This document shows positions 15,456 through 23,708 of a DNA stretch of 40,361 nt, piece after piece. Position 1 is the first letter of the stretch, and the number at the start of each line of letters is the position of its first letter. Source of the stretch: a virus; the IMG/VR virus record IMGVR_UViG_3300011116_001074, positions 1-40,361 of that record; one strand, 5' to 3'. The translations under genes were made by a program, and so were the position numbers. The notes beneath the pieces are model-generated. The model worked only from the letters and a program-made list of their open reading frames with translations, ran no database searches and was not told the DNA's origin.

Positions 15456-17676
15456 AGACTGGAATTGCTTTAACTAATGTTTTGAACACTGTGGATGTGG
15501 TGGCTCCAGGAGTAACTCGCAGACGCAGAAGTGTTCCACTGATATCTACAGTGTATGTTCCAAGCGTTGCTCCTGTGCTGATATTACTTAGTTGCGTGGA
15601 GGTTGCAGATGTGCCGTCATGCACAGCAAGAATTTTGGTGAACTGATACGGACCCGTTGTTCCTTTTGATCCCTGAATATCAAACTCAAAAGATCGGTAG
15701 GCGGTCTTTGTCCAACTGCCAATAGTGGTTACACCTGTGGTCGCAGTTGTAATGCTAAAAGCATCGGCGTATCCACTTGCTGCTCCGTACTGAAGAGTTC
15801 CGCTTGTGTTCAGAGTAGAGAATATGCCTAAACCATTCAGAGTCAGGGTGTTTGCTGGGGTCGAAGTATTATAAACTGAAAAAACTGTTGGTACAGGTAG
15901 AGTGCCGTCGTATTCCAACACTGCGCCACCTGCCAGTACTGTGAGTGTACTTGCGATAGTTGCTGTTGATTGTGTGTCTACTGCACCGTAGAGGTGTATG
16001 GCTCCACCTTGAATAGATACTTCTCCAGCATTATCATCCACAGTTATATGAGTGCTATTACCAGCACTAATCGTATCTCCAATATGTGTAATCGAGTCGC
16101 TGCCTCCACCACCACTTTGGTCTGCATTTATGTAAAGAGTTTTTCCATTTCCACCACCAACAAGAGGCAGAACGCTGTCTGTGAAAAACCCTGCACTTGC
16201 CTTTACTGCGTCAGAGAATGTTGCCCCTGCGGCAGAGATACCTGCACCGAATGAGTTGAGTGCGGTGAAGATGTTTGCACCACCTGCCGTAACGCCTGTC
16301 ACAGCACCCGTGAGTCCGTTGAATGATGCCACATAATTAGCGAATGTGATCGCACCAGTGGAACCATTCCATGAGTTTACAATGTTTGGCGCAGAGATAC
16401 TTCCAGAGAATGTTGCACCCGATGCACTCAATCCACTACTCGCAGTCAACAGTTTAGAAAATGAACCTGTTGTGCCACTGAATGAGCCAGAGAGTGTTAC
16501 ACCACCTGCGGCAGAGATACCTGCACCGAATGAGTTGAGTGCCGTGAAGATATTTGCTCCGCCAACAGTGACTCCTGTCACAGCACCTGTAAGACCGTTG
16601 AATGATTGAACGCCTGTGTTTGTAATCGTAACCGAGCCTGTTGCACCAGAGACAGAGATGCCTGTTCCTGCCACAGCAGCAGACACTCCTTGAACCGCAC
16701 CTGTCTTGCCGTTGAATGATGTCACATAGTTGGTGAATGTCACTGCACCTGTTGCACCATTCCATGAGTTTACAATGTTTGGTGCAGAGATATTTCCTGA
16801 GAATGTTGCACCCGATGCAGTCAGTCTACCAGTAACGGCGATAGTTTGAGTCGTATTATTTATTGATAAATTAGTGCCACCACAAACACCATTAACATCA
16901 CCTATTTTAATGATTTTGTCAGCATCAATCTGCATGTAGCGATATGTTGGATCAGTAAAATCATCCATAATAAATGAGAGACTTGTTGTTCCTATTGATC
17001 CAAAATTAACACCATAATATATCGAATCAAGTGCATTATTTGAACTAAATTTTAAAAGTGCTCCAATATTTCCAACTGGATCTGTAACACTAAGTGATTC
17101 CGTAACTATTGGATCTGTAGAAAACATAACTTTTCCACCTCCAGTTTCGTCTGTGAGTGCGGTCTTTAAGTTTGCCGAAGTTGGTGTTGCAAGAAATGTT
17201 GCTATTCCACTACCAAAACCAGTGATGCCTGTGCTTACAGGCAATCCTGTGCAAGATGTTAATACTCCTGAAAATTGTGCTGCCGAGATTGTACCAGAAA
17301 AGGTTGCACCCGATGCACTCAGTCCACCACTTGCAGTCAACAGTTTTGAGAATGAGCCTGTTGTGCCAGAGAAAGTTCCGCTGAATGTTACACCACCTGC
17401 GGCAGAAAGACCTGCACTGAAACTATTGAGTGCAGTGAATGTATTTGCTGTTGAAGTGGTTACTCCAGTAACAGCACCTGTGATGCCGTTGAATGAAACC
17501 ACATAATCACCAACTGGACCTGTTGCGCCTGTTACTCCTTGTGGTCCAGTTGCACCAGTAATACCAACTACGTTAGTACTCTGTCTGTCCCACGCCGCAC
17601 CATTCCATGCCCATGTTATGCTATTAAAAGCATAGGTGTTGCCATTACTAGGATTATTAGGAAAATTTATTGCCAT
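15454..17676 (-). CDS. Long repeat-rich tail-fibre protein
   Basis: 740 residues. The start (MAINFPNNPSNGNTYAFNSI then WAWNGAAWDR) is a common N-terminus of marine myovirus fibres. It is followed by a short GITGATGPQGVTGATGP collagen-like piece. The body repeats the elements SFNGLTGAVTGV, FTALNSFGAGISAAGG and FSGTTGSFSKLLTASSGLSA several times, a pattern expected for a trimeric beta fibre. The C-terminal 150 residues are non-repetitive and probably form the tip or a chaperone-like trimerisation part. A perfect TATAAATA box ends 5 nt before the ATG. Repeats at the DNA level may allow fibre length variation. Confidence 0.85.
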   Translation of the reverse strand: MAINFPNNPSNGNTYAFNSITWAWNGAAWDRQSTNVVGITGATGPQGVTGATGPVGDYVVSFNGITGAVTGVTTSTANTFTALNSFSAGLSAAGGVTFSGTFSGTTGSFSKLLTASGGLSASGATFSGTISAAQFSGVLTSCTGLPVSTGITGFGSGIATFLATPTSANLKTALTDETGGGKVMFSTDPIVTESLSVTDPVGNIGALLKFSSNNALDSIYYGVNFGSIGTTSLSFIMDDFTDPTYRYMQIDADKIIKIGDVNGVCGGTNLSINNTTQTIAVTGRLTASGATFSGNISAPNIVNSWNGATGAVTFTNYVTSFNGKTGAVQGVSAAVAGTGISVSGATGSVTITNTGVQSFNGLTGAVTGVTVGGANIFTALNSFGAGISAAGGVTLSGSFSGTTGSFSKLLTASSGLSASGATFSGSISAPNIVNSWNGSTGAITFANYVASFNGLTGAVTGVTAGGANIFTALNSFGAGISAAGATFSDAVKASAGFFTDSVLPLVGGGNGKTLYINADQSGGGGSDSITHIGDTISAGNSTHITVDDNAGEVSIQGGAIHLYGAVDTQSTATIASTLTVLAGGAVLEYDGTLPVPTVFSVYNTSTPANTLTLNGLGIFSTLNTSGTLQYGAASGYADAFSITTATTGVTTIGSWTKTAYRSFEFDIQGSKGTTGPYQFTKILAVHDGTSATSTQLSNISTGATLGTYTVDISGTLLRLRVTPGATTSTVFKTLVKAIPV
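16229..16327 (-). repeat. 99-bp coding repeat, copy A (fibre gene)
   Basis: This block is nearly identical to 16508-16606 and more diverged from 17399-17497, all in the same frame of the fibre gene. It encodes the unit containing SFNGLTGAVTGV and FTALNSFGAGISAAG. Confidence 0.75.
16508..16606 (-). repeat. 99-bp coding repeat, copy B (fibre gene)
   Basis: Close copy of 16229-16327, with long identical stretches from GCGGCAGAGATACCTGCACC onward on the plus strand. Together the copies provide substrate for recombination. Confidence 0.75.
17399..17497 (-). repeat. 99-bp coding repeat, diverged copy C (fibre gene)
   Basis: Same length and frame as copies A and B but with many more differences, so it is probably the oldest duplicate. 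Confidence 0.6.
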
Positions 17677-17681
17677 TACAG

Positions 17682-17689
17682 TATTTATA
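17682..17689 (-). promoter_or_regulatory. Perfect T4-type late promoter box TATAAATA abutting the fibre start
   Basis: TATAAATA is followed by CTGTA and then ATG. T4 late promoters have the box at -13 to -6, so +1 would be the A of the start codon: a leaderless fibre mRNA. No Shine-Dalgarno is present between box and ATG. Confidence 0.6.
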
Positions 17690-17691
17690 AG

Positions 17692-18069
17692 TTAAATTTC
17701 AACCCAAATTCCAATCCAAGTATATAGTCTGCCTGTATCATAATTCCACCAACGATCTCCGTCCACCAAAGTGGCTCCAGGACTAGTAGCAGATTCGTAG
17801 AATACTCCTGGACCAGTTGCACCTCGAATACCTACAGAACTAACATAGTCTTTTACTGCACCGAGTGTAGGAATTTGATAGGTTATTCCTGCAGCAATCC
17901 CAGCCGAAGCTCCACAAATACCTGCACCGATCCATATTGGTGTGATACCATATCCTTTGCCCATCCAAAAAGTATTATTATTAATATTGAAAACAGGTTC
18001 GGCTAATGTCAAACCACTTGTGCTAGTAGGATTAGTTAATCCTTTTTTTAGTGATATTTCAAAAGCCAT
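17692..18069 (-). CDS. Small tail/fibre protein with D-R-W-W...L-Y motif
   Basis: 125 residues. The N-terminal part (EISLKKGLTNPTSTSGLTLA then EPVFNINNNTFWMGKG) reads like the strand-rich attachment segment of fibre proteins. A GIRGATGPG collagen-like fragment follows. The end, DGDRWWNYDTGRLYTWIGIW, is a small module I associate with phage tail proteins; a related module closes the 106-residue protein at 39746. AGGAAAC gives a ribosome binding site. It sits between the collagen-like fibre and the long fibre. Likely a connector or short fibre. Confidence 0.7.
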   Translation of the reverse strand: MAFEISLKKGLTNPTSTSGLTLAEPVFNINNNTFWMGKGYGITPIWIGAGICGASAGIAAGITYQIPTLGAVKDYVSSVGIRGATGPGVFYESATSPGATLVDGDRWWNYDTGRLYTWIGIWVEI

Positions 18070-18093
18070 TTTATTGCGTTTCCTGTATCATAT

Positions 18094-19728
18094 TTACACT
18101 GCTTCATTCATAAATTCACCATCAAACTTGGTTGGTGGTTGTGCATCTGCGCCTTTTGTTCCTTGTGGTCCTTGAAGAGCCATAATATACACATCCAGAG
18201 TTTCTCCGTGATTAAATGTGCCTGCCGTCACAACTCCGTTTATTGTGGAGAATTGATATAATATATTATTTCCATTGTTTCCGTAATTCAAAGCTGAGAA
18301 CGACACCATTCGCATTGGAGATTGTTCGCCGTATCGTCGAATCATCAACATTCCATTGTCTACTGCCCATCCATTCAGAAGACTCCAACTATAGAAATGT
18401 CCATATGCATCAATATTATCTATGGTCGTTCTATTAACGTAAAGTATATTAGTTCCATCCTGAAACCATAGGTTTCCTGTTGGATTTCCGCTTCCGCTGA
18501 GACCATTTTGGTTGTAATAATATCGGAATCCAACTGCGCCAGTAGCACCTTGAACACCTTGTGGTCCCGTTGCACCTATAGCACCTGCTCCTCCAGTAAC
18601 ACTCACATCCACTTGTTTGCCTTTACGAGTTACTGTAATATTATCACCAAGAAAATTAATATCGTTTACCGATTTAATAATTCTGGCTTTATCCTTATAG
18701 ATGCCTACTGCACCACCACCAGAACTAGCCATCAGTCCCATGTTATGGGCGACTCGATCAGCATCACTTTTGCTCTTAATTAACGTGGATAAAAATTCTT
18801 GTATTTTTTTCGGATCAAAGGTTAATTCGTTATCCTCTAATACCAAAGGATACTGGACAGTTAATACTGGCGATTCTCCAGTAGGACCTTGAGCACCTTC
18901 TGGACCAATCGGACCCTGATCTCCCTTCGGACCTTGGTCACCCTTTGGACCCGCCTTGCCCTGAGTTCCTTGGGCTCCACGAGGTCCAGATTTGCCTGTT
19001 TTGCCGTCCTTGCCGTCCTTGCCAGAGGCTCCAGGAAGCCCTTGGATGCCCTGTGAGCCGTCCTTGCCCTGAATGCCTGGAATACCCTGTTCTCCCTGTA
19101 CGCCTTGCTCGCCCCGAACACCCTGAATGCCCTGAACGCCCTGATCTCCCTTTTCTCCCTTTGGACCAGTAGGACCGTCTACTCCCTGCAGACCCTTGTC
19201 TCCTGGATATCCAGTCCATCCAGTTTCTCCTCTGTCCCCCTTGTCTCCCTTTTCTCCTTGGTCACCCTTTTCTCCAGCAATCCCCTGTAGACCCTGAACG
19301 CCCTGAACGCCATCGTCTCCACGAGGACCTCGTTCTCCTTGAGGACCAGCCCATCCGTCTTCTCCCTTGTCACCTTTAGGTCCAGGAATACCAGTTTCTC
19401 GAACAATCTCTCGTTCTATTCTGGTTTGTGGTTCTGGGTATTGGGTTTGTGGTTGAGGACGATACTGGAACAAATTATGTAATTCGTTTCTGTTTCCTGT
19501 AACTGCTATTATGTTTCCTTTGCTGTCACGAAACTGCCCAGCAGCCACACCGACTCCGTGCCGATAAACACGATCAGGAACATCATTGTCTGTTAGAGTA
19601 AACTGGGATCCTTGAGGGTAATTTTGCCAAGATTCACTTAGTACAAAACTAGATCCATAAGAATATTGTCCTTCCACATATCCTGGAGGAGTTTCTGAGG
19701 ATTCAAAATATTTATTGAAAGGTTTCAT
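18094..19728 (-). CDS. Collagen-like tail-fibre protein
   Basis: 544 residues. The N-terminal 110 residues form a distinct domain (FNKYFESSETPPGYVEGQYS and on). Residues 113-286 are an uninterrupted Gly-X-Y array of 58 triplets rich in charged pairs (GDKGEKGDQ type), which stabilise collagen triple helices without hydroxyproline. After a helical region (about 300-350, KKIQEFLSTLIKSKSDADRV, possibly the trimerisation coiled coil) comes a short GATGPQGVQGATGAVG block and a C-terminal beta-rich head. Such proteins are trimeric fibres of phages. The ATG overlaps the stop of the fibre-associated protease (ATGA), implying linked production. Confidence 0.88.
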   Translation of the reverse strand: MKPFNKYFESSETPPGYVEGQYSYGSSFVLSESWQNYPQGSQFTLTDNDVPDRVYRHGVGVAAGQFRDSKGNIIAVTGNRNELHNLFQYRPQPQTQYPEPQTRIEREIVRETGIPGPKGDKGEDGWAGPQGERGPRGDDGVQGVQGLQGIAGEKGDQGEKGDKGDRGETGWTGYPGDKGLQGVDGPTGPKGEKGDQGVQGIQGVRGEQGVQGEQGIPGIQGKDGSQGIQGLPGASGKDGKDGKTGKSGPRGAQGTQGKAGPKGDQGPKGDQGPIGPEGAQGPTGESPVLTVQYPLVLEDNELTFDPKKIQEFLSTLIKSKSDADRVAHNMGLMASSGGGAVGIYKDKARIIKSVNDINFLGDNITVTRKGKQVDVSVTGGAGAIGATGPQGVQGATGAVGFRYYYNQNGLSGSGNPTGNLWFQDGTNILYVNRTTIDNIDAYGHFYSWSLLNGWAVDNGMLMIRRYGEQSPMRMVSFSALNYGNNGNNILYQFSTINGVVTAGTFNHGETLDVYIMALQGPQGTKGADAQPPTKFDGEFMNEAV

Positions 19729-20828
19729 GTTAAAGTTCTTGCTGCTATATTAGTATGAAAAATATTTAAATTATATACGCTACTAGTATCACCAAAATCC
19801 TGAATAGCTTTTCTGATTTGTTTGACATAATAACCTACATGTGGACCGTAAGTAGCTGGACCTCCTTGATAAACTAGACCCAATAATAAAGGAACAACTA
19901 AATTATTACTATTTTTATATAACATTATAACTGGACTACCAGAATCCCAAGAAACTAAATTTTCATGAAATATTGCATGACTAGGATTAATAAAATATTC
20001 TGGGTATGATGTGAAGAACAATTCATTCTCTGGATACGCACCAGACCGACTTAATTCGTGGATAAGTGTTTTTTCTTCTTGATCTATTATTATTACTGGA
20101 ATTCCTCCAGGATAATACCCACCAGTATATACTAATGGCTTTTTTGATGGAGGATCTGAATTATTATAAAATGAATTATAACAAAAATAAGCTATTGATA
20201 TTGGCGTAATAGAAGGATGAACATCTGTGGCAAGTCGAACAACAACCAGATCAGTATTATCGATTTCTGTGCTACCAGCAACGCTAACTCCCTTTATTTC
20301 ATTGTTTGAGTTTAAAAAATAAAGAGAATTTCCAGCACGTGGATAAAATGTACCATGCTTAGTGTGAATTAGGTGTTTTGGTGTTATTAATGCTCCGTGT
20401 CCAGTTCCGACATCTTGTGCATTACCGACATGAGAATTGGAATTAAATAAAGGTATTGCGGTTAGTGTTATTCCGCTTAACCATCCAGTGGAAGCGTAAG
20501 TTGGCGTTGGAGTATTCCAACCATTTCTATATTGTTTCGCAGAAGCACTTAAGCCAGTAATTCTTGTATCTATTTCTTTACTATAAGAAAATGAAACATT
20601 CAGATCAGTAATATTATAATCAGAACCAGACAATGTTATTGGACAATATTCGTTAGTTTGAATTACTGACGGTGGTCTGTTGTCTGTTTCTAGAATAGAA
20701 TATTTGCGTTTATCTTTAATTACCACTATAGGTAAATCTGCAACTAAACGAGGATAATAAACACCACCAATATTATATGTGTATACTGGAGTTGCCGTAC
20801 TTATAATTTCTAATATTTTTATTTTCAT
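19725..20828 (-). CDS. Fibre-module protein with trypsin-like serine protease domain
   Basis: 367 residues. A divergent S1-type triad is visible in order: ALITPKHLIHTKHG (His158 in the TAAHC position), NTDLVVVRL (Asp193) and SWDSGSPVIM (Ser296 in the GDSGGP position). The first 30 residues (MKIKILEIIS...YYPRLVAD) resemble the N-terminus of the next upstream gene product, suggesting a common docking peptide on the virion. The gene lies between adaptor/IPT genes and the collagen-like fibre, so it is probably a virion component that cuts a host surface protein or matures fibres. Substitution of a Gly by Ser in the GDSG-G motif is unusual, so activity needs proof. Confidence 0.72.
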   Translation of the reverse strand: MKIKILEIISTATPVYTYNIGGVYYPRLVADLPIVVIKDKRKYSILETDNRPPSVIQTNEYCPITLSGSDYNITDLNVSFSYSKEIDTRITGLSASAKQYRNGWNTPTPTYASTGWLSGITLTAIPLFNSNSHVGNAQDVGTGHGALITPKHLIHTKHGTFYPRAGNSLYFLNSNNEIKGVSVAGSTEIDNTDLVVVRLATDVHPSITPISIAYFCYNSFYNNSDPPSKKPLVYTGGYYPGGIPVIIIDQEEKTLIHELSRSGAYPENELFFTSYPEYFINPSHAIFHENLVSWDSGSPVIMLYKNSNNLVVPLLLGLVYQGGPATYGPHVGYYVKQIRKAIQDFGDTSSVYNLNIFHTNIAARTLT

Positions 20829-20834
20829 AAAATT

Positions 20835-21236
20835 TTAAATATAAGTAAATGTTGTTGTGGCTACACCAGATTCTGTAGTAACACTAAGAGTGACTGTTCC
20901 TACAGATCCTGGTGGAATAGTAGCTATAATTTCTCCATCATCCAATAAAGTATAAGGAGTAGCCGAAGATGCTCCAATTTTAACACTAAGCAAATATACA
21001 AAATTAGTTCCAATAATACTAATAGATTCATTGCCAGTTATACTTCCTGACGAAGGAGATATAGAGGTAATAGTTGGAATTCCTATTAACGTGGCTACTG
21101 CATGTTTAGTCGGAGAATACCACAGAGTAACATACTTGGCAAATTCTTTTAATAGGATATTAGGATATTTAAATCCTGTGTCTTTTATGTTTGCATAAGA
21201 AACAGATGATATTATTTCTTGAATCTTTAATTTCAT
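20835..21236 (-). CDS. IPT/TIG-domain small virion protein
   Basis: 133 residues. After an N-terminal docking-like stretch (MKLKIQEIISSVSY...FKYPNILLKE), residues 53-133 form an IPT/TIG immunoglobulin-like domain: ITSISPSSGSITGNESISI, GTNFVYLLSVKIG and GTVTLSVTTESGVATTTFTY. IPT/TIG domains in phage tail proteins act as spacers or weak carbohydrate binders. The N-terminus resembles that of the fibre protease immediately downstream. The start forms a TAATG overlap with the upstream gene's stop. Confidence 0.8.
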   Translation of the reverse strand: MKLKIQEIISSVSYANIKDTGFKYPNILLKEFAKYVTLWYSPTKHAVATLIGIPTITSISPSSGSITGNESISIIGTNFVYLLSVKIGASSATPYTLLDDGEIIATIPPGSVGTVTLSVTTESGVATTTFTYI

Positions 21237-21646
21237 TAGACAACTCCATCTTCAACAGACACCCTTCCTTCTAGAAGTTTCTGAGAATACGTAGTTCCTA
21301 TAGAAAGTTTTATATCGTAAAAATATTTTCCAATAGATAGAGAATCGGTAGAATTTGGATCTAATTTTACTAAAATACCACCATTTGCTGGTGATGCATT
21401 ATAATTAGTATTTAAACTTATTCCGCCAATACCACTATATCCTGTAGTAAAACCGCCAGTATAACCGTATGTTAAGCCAGTAGTACTGGCAAATAAAACA
21501 GGATAGTCTGCAGTTTTATATTTCTTAAACTGCATTTGGGCAGAATACCCAGCAAGATTTACTGCGCTGTCGTCGTCAGTTAAGTACTGAAGCCAAAACT
21601 CGAAATTAGAGCCTTTATTGATTGATAAGTCATATTTTGCGGTCAT
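21236..21646 (-). CDS. Baseplate/fibre adaptor-like structural protein
   Basis: 136 residues. The start, KYDLSINKGSNFEFWLQYLT, then DDSAVNLAGYSAQMQFKK, matches a widespread beta-sandwich found at the N-terminus of phage baseplate or tail attachment proteins (pattern: inductive hydrophobic strand, KGS-F-F, then V-L-GY-A-M-). The rest is beta-rich with a Gly/Tyr segment, ending in YSQKLLEGRVSVEDG. It is first in the fibre operon and is preceded by a CTAAATA box only 4 nt from its ATG. Probably it anchors the following virion proteins. Confidence 0.68.
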   Translation of the reverse strand: MTAKYDLSINKGSNFEFWLQYLTDDDSAVNLAGYSAQMQFKKYKTADYPVLFASTTGLTYGYTGGFTTGYSGIGGISLNTNYNASPANGGILVKLDPNSTDSLSIGKYFYDIKLSIGTTYSQKLLEGRVSVEDGVV

Positions 21647-21650
21647 ACGT

Positions 21651-21657
21651 TATTTAG
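21651..21657 (-). promoter_or_regulatory. CTAAATA late-promoter-like box abutting the adaptor start
   Basis: GCCTAAATA, then ACGT, then ATG. It marks the change from the glycan cassette to the fibre module and would drive late expression of the fibres. +1 would fall at or next to the start codon. Confidence 0.45.
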
Positions 21658-21660
21658 GCT

Positions 21661-22905
21661 TTATCGATGTACGGTTTTTCTGCTTTTAAACTTCTTTTTT
21701 TGCGCTGGAAACAGAGCAGGTTTATGATTCTTCTTTTCACTCTGCTTTGCAGCCTGTTCGTCCATTTGACGAATAGATTCCAGTTGATTGGTTTGCTCAA
21801 AGAATTTTAGATATTGACCGAGATTTGTCTGAATTCGTTCTAGTTGATCTGCTGGTATTAGATTTTCTGTAATTAACTTCTTACAGGCAGCGTATCCCAT
21901 ATGAGGTTTTCCTGCATAGAATGCAGTGGCAGCAATTTCATCTAAAATAGCATACTTGTAGACATCTTCTGAAACAAACAAGATATCATCCTTTGGGTAC
22001 GGAATATCAAGAGCCATTTTTGCGTATAAGAAAGCTAGTCGTGGATGGTTCATCATTCTGTAGACTCGTGCAATCTGGTGAAGAGGCTCTGCACGATGAG
22101 GACGAAGCTCCCACGCTTCCAGAAATCCTTGCTGAATCTCGATCCACGGCTTGTTGGCAAGACCACGACACATGGCAATACGAAAAGCTGAATAGTATTG
22201 CTCTTCTTCCCAACCACCCATCTCTACACGCTTTCTGTAGGCGACTTCTGCTTTTTCCCATTGCTGAGAGTCAAAATAGCTCTGAGCCAGATAGAATTGG
22301 TATCTTACATTGTCTGGTTCCTTGAGCAGAACTTCTTCCAGCATGATGGCATCTCGTTTATACTTTTCGATAGGATCAATACCTACATTACGTGCTCCCA
22401 TGGTACGAGCAACAATTTTATATTTTCCTTCAAGTTTTCCTATTTTTGGAGTAGCAGTTTCCGCATTTGGCTTTGTTGGATACTCGTGAAGAATGCCTTG
22501 ATACCTCCAGCCAATACCTGTGCGGAAAATCTGAGTTCTCCACCAAGTAAACTCGCCACGACCAAACGCAAGAGCAAATGCTTCAACTTCCCCTACATTA
22601 AAGGGAAACTGAAACTCTCCTTCCACATAGTCGTCGGCATCAATCATCCATGCCCAGTCTGCCTTGCCGTCACAGAGTTGTAGAGCTTCTGTGCGGTTAT
22701 CGCCAAAACTTACCCATGGGCGTTCATGAAGTTCTCCAGGAATACCTTTTTCGGCAAAGAAGTTTTTAATTAATTCTTGAGTTCCGTCTGTGGAACCAGT
22801 ATCCACAATGACCCAGTAATCCACATACTTATAGATGGAATCCAGGCATTCTTTGATAATGTGAGTTTCGTTTTTAACAATCATCGATAGGCATAATTTA
22901 GGCAT
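21661..22905 (-). CDS. Family 2 glycosyltransferase with C-terminal TPR-like region
   Basis: 414 residues. The GT-A fold starts with LCLSMIVKNETHIIKECLDS, VIVDTGSTDGT and MIDADDYVEG (DxD at 89-91), which bind the nucleotide sugar and metal. From about residue 190 the protein is helical, with repeated patterns of the kind VRYQFYLAQSYFDSQQWEKA, typical of tetratricopeptide repeats in bacterial GT2-TPR proteins. It transfers a sugar to an unknown acceptor. An 11-bp tandem repeat spans the start codon. GGAGAT provides a ribosome binding site. Its composition is closer to the phage backbone than to the AT-rich genes upstream. Confidence 0.88.
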   Translation of the reverse strand: MPKLCLSMIVKNETHIIKECLDSIYKYVDYWVIVDTGSTDGTQELIKNFFAEKGIPGELHERPWVSFGDNRTEALQLCDGKADWAWMIDADDYVEGEFQFPFNVGEVEAFALAFGRGEFTWWRTQIFRTGIGWRYQGILHEYPTKPNAETATPKIGKLEGKYKIVARTMGARNVGIDPIEKYKRDAIMLEEVLLKEPDNVRYQFYLAQSYFDSQQWEKAEVAYRKRVEMGGWEEEQYYSAFRIAMCRGLANKPWIEIQQGFLEAWELRPHRAEPLHQIARVYRMMNHPRLAFLYAKMALDIPYPKDDILFVSEDVYKYAILDEIAATAFYAGKPHMGYAACKKLITENLIPADQLERIQTNLGQYLKFFEQTNQLESIRQMDEQAAKQSEKKNHKPALFPAQKKKFKSRKTVHR

Positions 22906-22922
22906 AATTTAGATCTCCAGTG

Positions 22923-23708
22923 TTATGTATAATGAATTTGGTTAGAAAGTTTTTTAAATGTTTCCATAATTCCGTTTTTTAATCCAATAAATTTTATAGA
23001 TGGTATATCGCTATTACCACAATAAAATTCTAATTGAGTTTTATTTTCTAAGATAATTGATGTTTTGTGTGTATCCAAGGAATTAATCATATTGGCTATA
23101 GTCTTTAAAGTATATTTTTCTTCATAACAGCAATTTATATCCTTTAACGGATCCTTATTGTTTATATAATATTCTACTATAGAGATTAGGTCTTGCATAT
23201 AAATAAAATCCATAATTTTATTGGCATGAATAATCATTGGTTCTTTTTTAATGTATCTAATAATATTAGCTTTGATAAAGCTGGTGGATAGTTCATTCTC
23301 ATCAAATACACCAAATATTCTTAGATTATAAAAATTTTCTGTATTTTGTACAGATTCTGCTATTTTGGTTTTACTCGTTCCGTAAGGAGTATCTTTCATA
23401 AATGTTTCTGCACCAGAACCAAATGATATTAATTTTTTAAAGTTATGTTTATTAATAAGTAAATTGTTATACATTGCTACATTTTGATGAAATATAGAAG
23501 AATCATCTTGACGTAATCTACTACCACCCACAATAGCAGTATGCAAAACCACATCAAAGTGTCTTTCGTTAAACCATTCGCAAGTGGCATCATAATTACT
23601 CAAATCAAAATTTTGTCGTGTTATTGTGGTTATATTATGATTGTCTTTGAACTTACTATAAAGACTTTTAGCAATATAACCGTTTCCGCCTGTTATTAAC
23701 ATATTCAT
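22923..23708 (-). CDS. NAD(P)-dependent nucleotide-sugar epimerase/reductase (extended SDR)
   Basis: 261 residues. A Rossmann start, MLITGGNGYIAKSLY (GGxGYIA), and the catalytic pair YGTSKTK (YxxxK) define an extended short-chain dehydrogenase. SFGSGAETF supplies the upstream catalytic Ser. The overall look is that of the RmlD/GDP-fucose-synthase type, which reduce or epimerise 4-keto sugars. Next to an acetolactate-synthase-like enzyme, it could do the final keto reduction of a branched sugar (as YerF does in yersiniose synthesis); this is inference. The ATG overlaps the TPP-enzyme stop (ATGA). Confidence 0.82.
   Translation of the reverse strand: MNMLITGGNGYIAKSLYSKFKDNHNITTITRQNFDLSNYDATCEWFNERHFDVVLHTAIVGGSRLRQDDSSIFHQNVAMYNNLLINKHNFKKLISFGSGAETFMKDTPYGTSKTKIAESVQNTENFYNLRIFGVFDENELSTSFIKANIIRYIKKEPMIIHANKIMDFIYMQDLISIVEYYINNKDPLKDINCCYEEKYTLKTIANMINSLDTHKTSIILENKTQLEFYCGNSDIPSIKFIGLKNGIMETFKKLSNQIHYT

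Noticed and set aside
16229-17497. Repeats considered as a CRISPR-like or non-coding array
   Set aside because: Units are 99 bp, in frame and encode a regular fibre repeat; no short palindromic repeat with unique spacers.
18861-19219. Overlapping Arg/Gly/Ser-rich frames on both strands
   Set aside because: By-products of the collagen-like repeat codons; the Gly-X-Y frame is clearly the real one.
22198-22683. 161-residue plus-strand frame
   Set aside because: Antisense to the conserved part of the GT2-TPR gene, with no ribosome binding site or family.
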